Positions 62,571-64,000 of a DNA stretch of 64,000 nucleotides are shown here, piece by piece. Position 1 is the stretch's first letter. The number at the start of each line of letters is the position of its first letter. Both the position numbers and the translations under genes were made by a program. Source of the stretch: JBCCAG01 sp050331115. Lineage in GTDB: Bacteria > Cyanobacteriota > Cyanobacteriia > CAKZMO01. Below the pieces are notes generated by a model. The model made no database searches. It saw nothing but the letters and a program-made list of their open reading frames with translations, and was not told the origin of the DNA. The stretch is taken from contig JBHJHD010000006.1 in assembly GCA_050331115.1 (NCBI GenBank), positions 40,234 through 104,233 on the forward strand, written 5' to 3'.

Positions 62571-63127
62571 CTAAAGATGTAAGGATGCGTTGTAGTGATG
62601 GATAAAGTACCAGATGGCACCAATGTGATTCTCCAGCTTCTTTGAGAAGGACAGCGTCTTGCGTACCAGCCGCGAAACCCGCTGACGCAGAGTGCAGTTG
62701 AAGCGCTCTATACGGTTGGTTTTGCCACTATCCTTACCGACTACCCGGTGGCGTTTACTAGGAATCACCGTCTCGTAGGCCTCCCAAAAGTCGGTGTACA
62801 CTACAGCACACTGGCGGTAGAGCGGTGGTAGCGATCGCCATAGGGCCTTTGCTCCCTCTCGACTGCGGTCGCCGATGTGAACACCGACAATCTCGCGGCT
62901 CTGTTGGTCGATGGCAAGCCAAATCCACTGCTTGTTGCCTTTGCCTGTTACGAACGACCACGCCTCGTCGCGCTGGAGAGTCAATCGCCCTTTTTTTTGG
63001 GCTCACCTTGAGCTTGCGGCCGTCCGCAGGCTTTGCACTTGTGGTTCTGCTTGCCGTTATGAATGCTGCCGTTCTTGACGACTTGCTTAGAGCCGCAGCT
63101 CGGGCAAGGGGGCAATGACGATGGCAT
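62571..63127 (-). pseudogene. IS1-family transposase, middle deleted and frame-shifted
   Basis: The first frame (63127 to TGA at 62983-62981, 48 residues) has the InsA-type zinc ribbon: PPCPSCGSKQVVKNG, GSIHNGKQNHKCKACGR, then PQAQGEPKKKGD. The second frame (from about 62984 to TAG at 62573-62571, 137 residues) continues RDEAWSFVTGKGNKQW, YTDFWEAYETVIPSKRHR and KKLENHIGAIWYFIHHYNAS, including the catalytic DDE part. They are joined by a -1 shift at an A8 tract (62991-62998). Compared with my memory of related InsAB proteins, about 50-60 residues carrying the helix-turn-helix are missing between CGR and PKKKGRL. The stop codon lies inside the left terminal repeat. Confidence 0.85.
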
Positions 63128-63213
63128 CTCTCGCTGTAGTCTGGCGTGTCTGCTCCTTCACCCTAGCGCTGAACTTCTATGACCAGACCTCTCAAGCTCA
63201 TCCTTACTACTTT

Positions 63214-63217
63214 AGGA
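63214..63217 (+). promoter_or_regulatory. Possible ribosome binding site inside the IS terminal repeat
   Basis: AGGA at 63214-63217 is within the right terminal inverted repeat and stands 10 nt before the ATG at 63228. It is the only Shine-Dalgarno-like sequence close to that start, so the insertion may supply translation initiation to the downstream gene. Confidence 0.4.
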
Positions 63218-63227
63218 CTACCCATAT

Positions 63228-63704
63228 ATGGATTGGGAAACGCTGCTCTTTGAACGCGGCGCGTATAACCCGTTTCCTATGTCGTTTGACGTTTCTGAAG
63301 TCGAGGCCGAGCGCTTCCCTTATACCAATCCCGACTTCAAAGCTGAGGTCCGCAAGCGATTTGGAGACCTTCGCCGTCGCGACACCTGGGAGGCTGCGGC
63401 CATTTCTCTAGCGGCTCAGGGAACAGCTCAGAGCTTTTTGGAGGCGTACCAAATTCTTGCCTTCATGGTGTCTCCCGGCTATATGAACAGCCCCATCCGC
63501 GAGCATTACGGAGAGCGGCTAATTGAGGAGATGCTGGCCTACCCCGAAATTATTGAGCTTATCCGCCGTGGGCTGGAGCAGATTTACCGGGATGACTGCC
63601 CCAAGGAGCGAGAGCTGGTGGAGCGGTTTATTGCTGAAGGGAACGAGCTACCTGGCCTCGCGGTCTCTACGGAGCCTGCGGAGGCTGTATCTGCTCAACA
63701 GTGA
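63228..63704 (+). CDS. Hypothetical helical protein abutting the IS element
   Basis: This 158-residue, mostly helical cytoplasmic protein begins MDWETLLFERGAYNPFPMSF. It continues with ERFPYTNPDFKAEVRKRFGD, FLEAYQILAFMVSPGYMNSP and ERLIEEMLAYPEIIELIRRG, with an Ala/Glu/Ser tail. I recognise no family. The ATG is 4 bp beyond the end of the IS element, so the native promoter and leader have been displaced, or the first codons may have been lost and this is now an N-terminally altered gene. It is convergent with the cobH-like gene. Confidence 0.65.
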   Translation: MDWETLLFERGAYNPFPMSFDVSEVEAERFPYTNPDFKAEVRKRFGDLRRRDTWEAAAISLAAQGTAQSFLEAYQILAFMVSPGYMNSPIREHYGERLIEEMLAYPEIIELIRRGLEQIYRDDCPKERELVERFIAEGNELPGLAVSTEPAEAVSAQQ

Positions 63705-63800
63705 CCCCGAGCTTTTCCCCCAGCTCAATTACATTGCCCGTGAACTCGTTAATGTTGCCGGAGAAGGCGTTAGAAGGTTGCGGCTATCCACAGGTCTCCC

Positions 63801-64000
63801 CTAGTCTGCTACCCCTCTCAGATAACAATGGCAATCTGGCTTTTCGATCAGAGAGGCCGCGAGGCGATTTAGGGCTACGGCAGCCAACAGTCCGCCTCCC
63901 AACGTACCTTCTACCGTAATATAGGGAATGCCAAGCTGCATGAGTCGGCGTTTGGCGGCGGGGGCGTGGCTGAAGCCAATCGGTAAGCCGATGACCAGTG
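63801..64000 (-). CDS. Precorrin-8X methylmutase (CobH/CbiC), C-terminal end
   Basis: The last 65 residues of a minus-strand gene enter from the right edge: LVIGLPIGFSHAPAAKRRLM, then LGIPYITVEGTLGGGLLAAV and LIEKPDCHCYLRGVAD, stop at 63801-63803. IGxPxGFxxAxxAKxxL and (I/L)PYIxxxGxxGGxxxA are the C-terminal signature of precorrin-8X methylmutase, which moves the C11 methyl to C12 to give hydrogenobyrinate in cobalamin synthesis. The N-terminal part is outside the window. Homology is from motif memory. Confidence 0.65.
   Translation of the reverse strand, partial: LVIGLPIGFSHAPAAKRRLMQLGIPYITVEGTLGGGLLAAVALNRLAASLIEKPDCHCYLRGVAD

Larger units (their letters stand above)
62563..63223 (-). mobile_element. 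Decayed IS1-family insertion sequence with intact terminal inverted repeats
   Basis: Terminal inverted repeats of about 25 bp start GGGTAGTCCTAAAG at 62563 and, on the opposite strand, at 63223; they match at 23 of 25 positions (the difference is AT versus TA, then GTAAGGATG on both). The 661-bp interior encodes the parts of an IS1-type transposase on the minus strand. No 8-9-bp target duplication is visible in the flanks. The transposase has lost its middle, so the element should be non-autonomous although its ends look usable. Confidence 0.85.

Noticed and set aside
62555..63231. Target-site duplication for the IS element
   Set aside because: The 8-9 bp on each side (ending AGTCGGTT on the left, starting ATATATGG on the right) do not match.

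Overview
The window is cyanobacterial chromosome. Supporting signs are the frequent HIP1 octamer GCGATCGC (for example 1711-1718, 1862-1869, 5223-5230), a photosystem II assembly gene (psb28), cyanobacteria-restricted families (DUF1823, a probable cyanoexosortase-associated protein, DUF4112), a terminal-oxidase set in cyanobacterial style and dispersed hairpin repeats typical of filamentous cyanobacteria. The genus cannot be fixed from sequence alone; a Leptolyngbya/Phormidesmis-like filamentous lineage is a guess.

Layout. 1-10 kb: the start of a signal-transduction protein, an orphan exosortase-system protein, an MNT/HEPN toxin-antitoxin pair, a GH13 alpha-glucosidase behind a three-unit palindromic repeat, a DUF218 protein, and a group suggesting quinone/aromatic stress handling (MarR regulator, LigB-type dioxygenase, glutathionyl-hydroquinone reductase with a triplicated leader). 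A gamma-glutamyltransferase and a DUF1823 gene broken by an in-frame TAG follow. 10.5-30 kb: a large exopolysaccharide island. The minus half carries three glycosyltransferases, a Wzx flippase, a Wzy-like polymerase/ligase, Wza, a Wzc-like co-polymerase whose ATP-binding motifs are destroyed, and a secreted RTX protein. The plus half carries a DegT aminotransferase, a PhyH oxygenase, an aldo/keto reductase, a second flippase and a glycosyltransferase. About 1 kb without an obvious gene separates the halves.

30-46 kb: DUF4112, a thioredoxin-like ferredoxin, hpnH (hopanoid side chain), a pentapeptide-repeat protein, the ctaC-ctaD-ctaE cytochrome oxidase genes, rlmH, a zinc-ribbon/pseudokinase-like/PP2C phosphatase, a pseudouridine synthase, sdhA coupled to a small membrane protein, a triple-repeat anchored protein and a Ctp protease. 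46-60 kb: psb28, a beta-helix/SLH protein, DUF72, Ppx/GppA, a tandem USP, small membrane proteins, an LCP ligase, an MscS-type channel, an M23 peptidase, a GNAT acetyltransferase, LarE and tRNA-Thr(UGU). 60-64 kb: an ABC exporter half with an Asp replacing the catalytic Glu, a decayed IS1-family element whose right end abuts the next gene and may supply its ribosome binding site, and the 3' end of a cobH-like gene.

The dominant theme is envelope and extracellular matrix construction. No CRISPR array, prophage or obvious large defence island was seen. The most interesting items are the catalytically dead Wzc, the RTX protein inside the polysaccharide operon, the DegT-PhyH-AKR sugar-modification group, the DUF1823 nonsense codon, the triplicated leader, and the IS1/gene junction.
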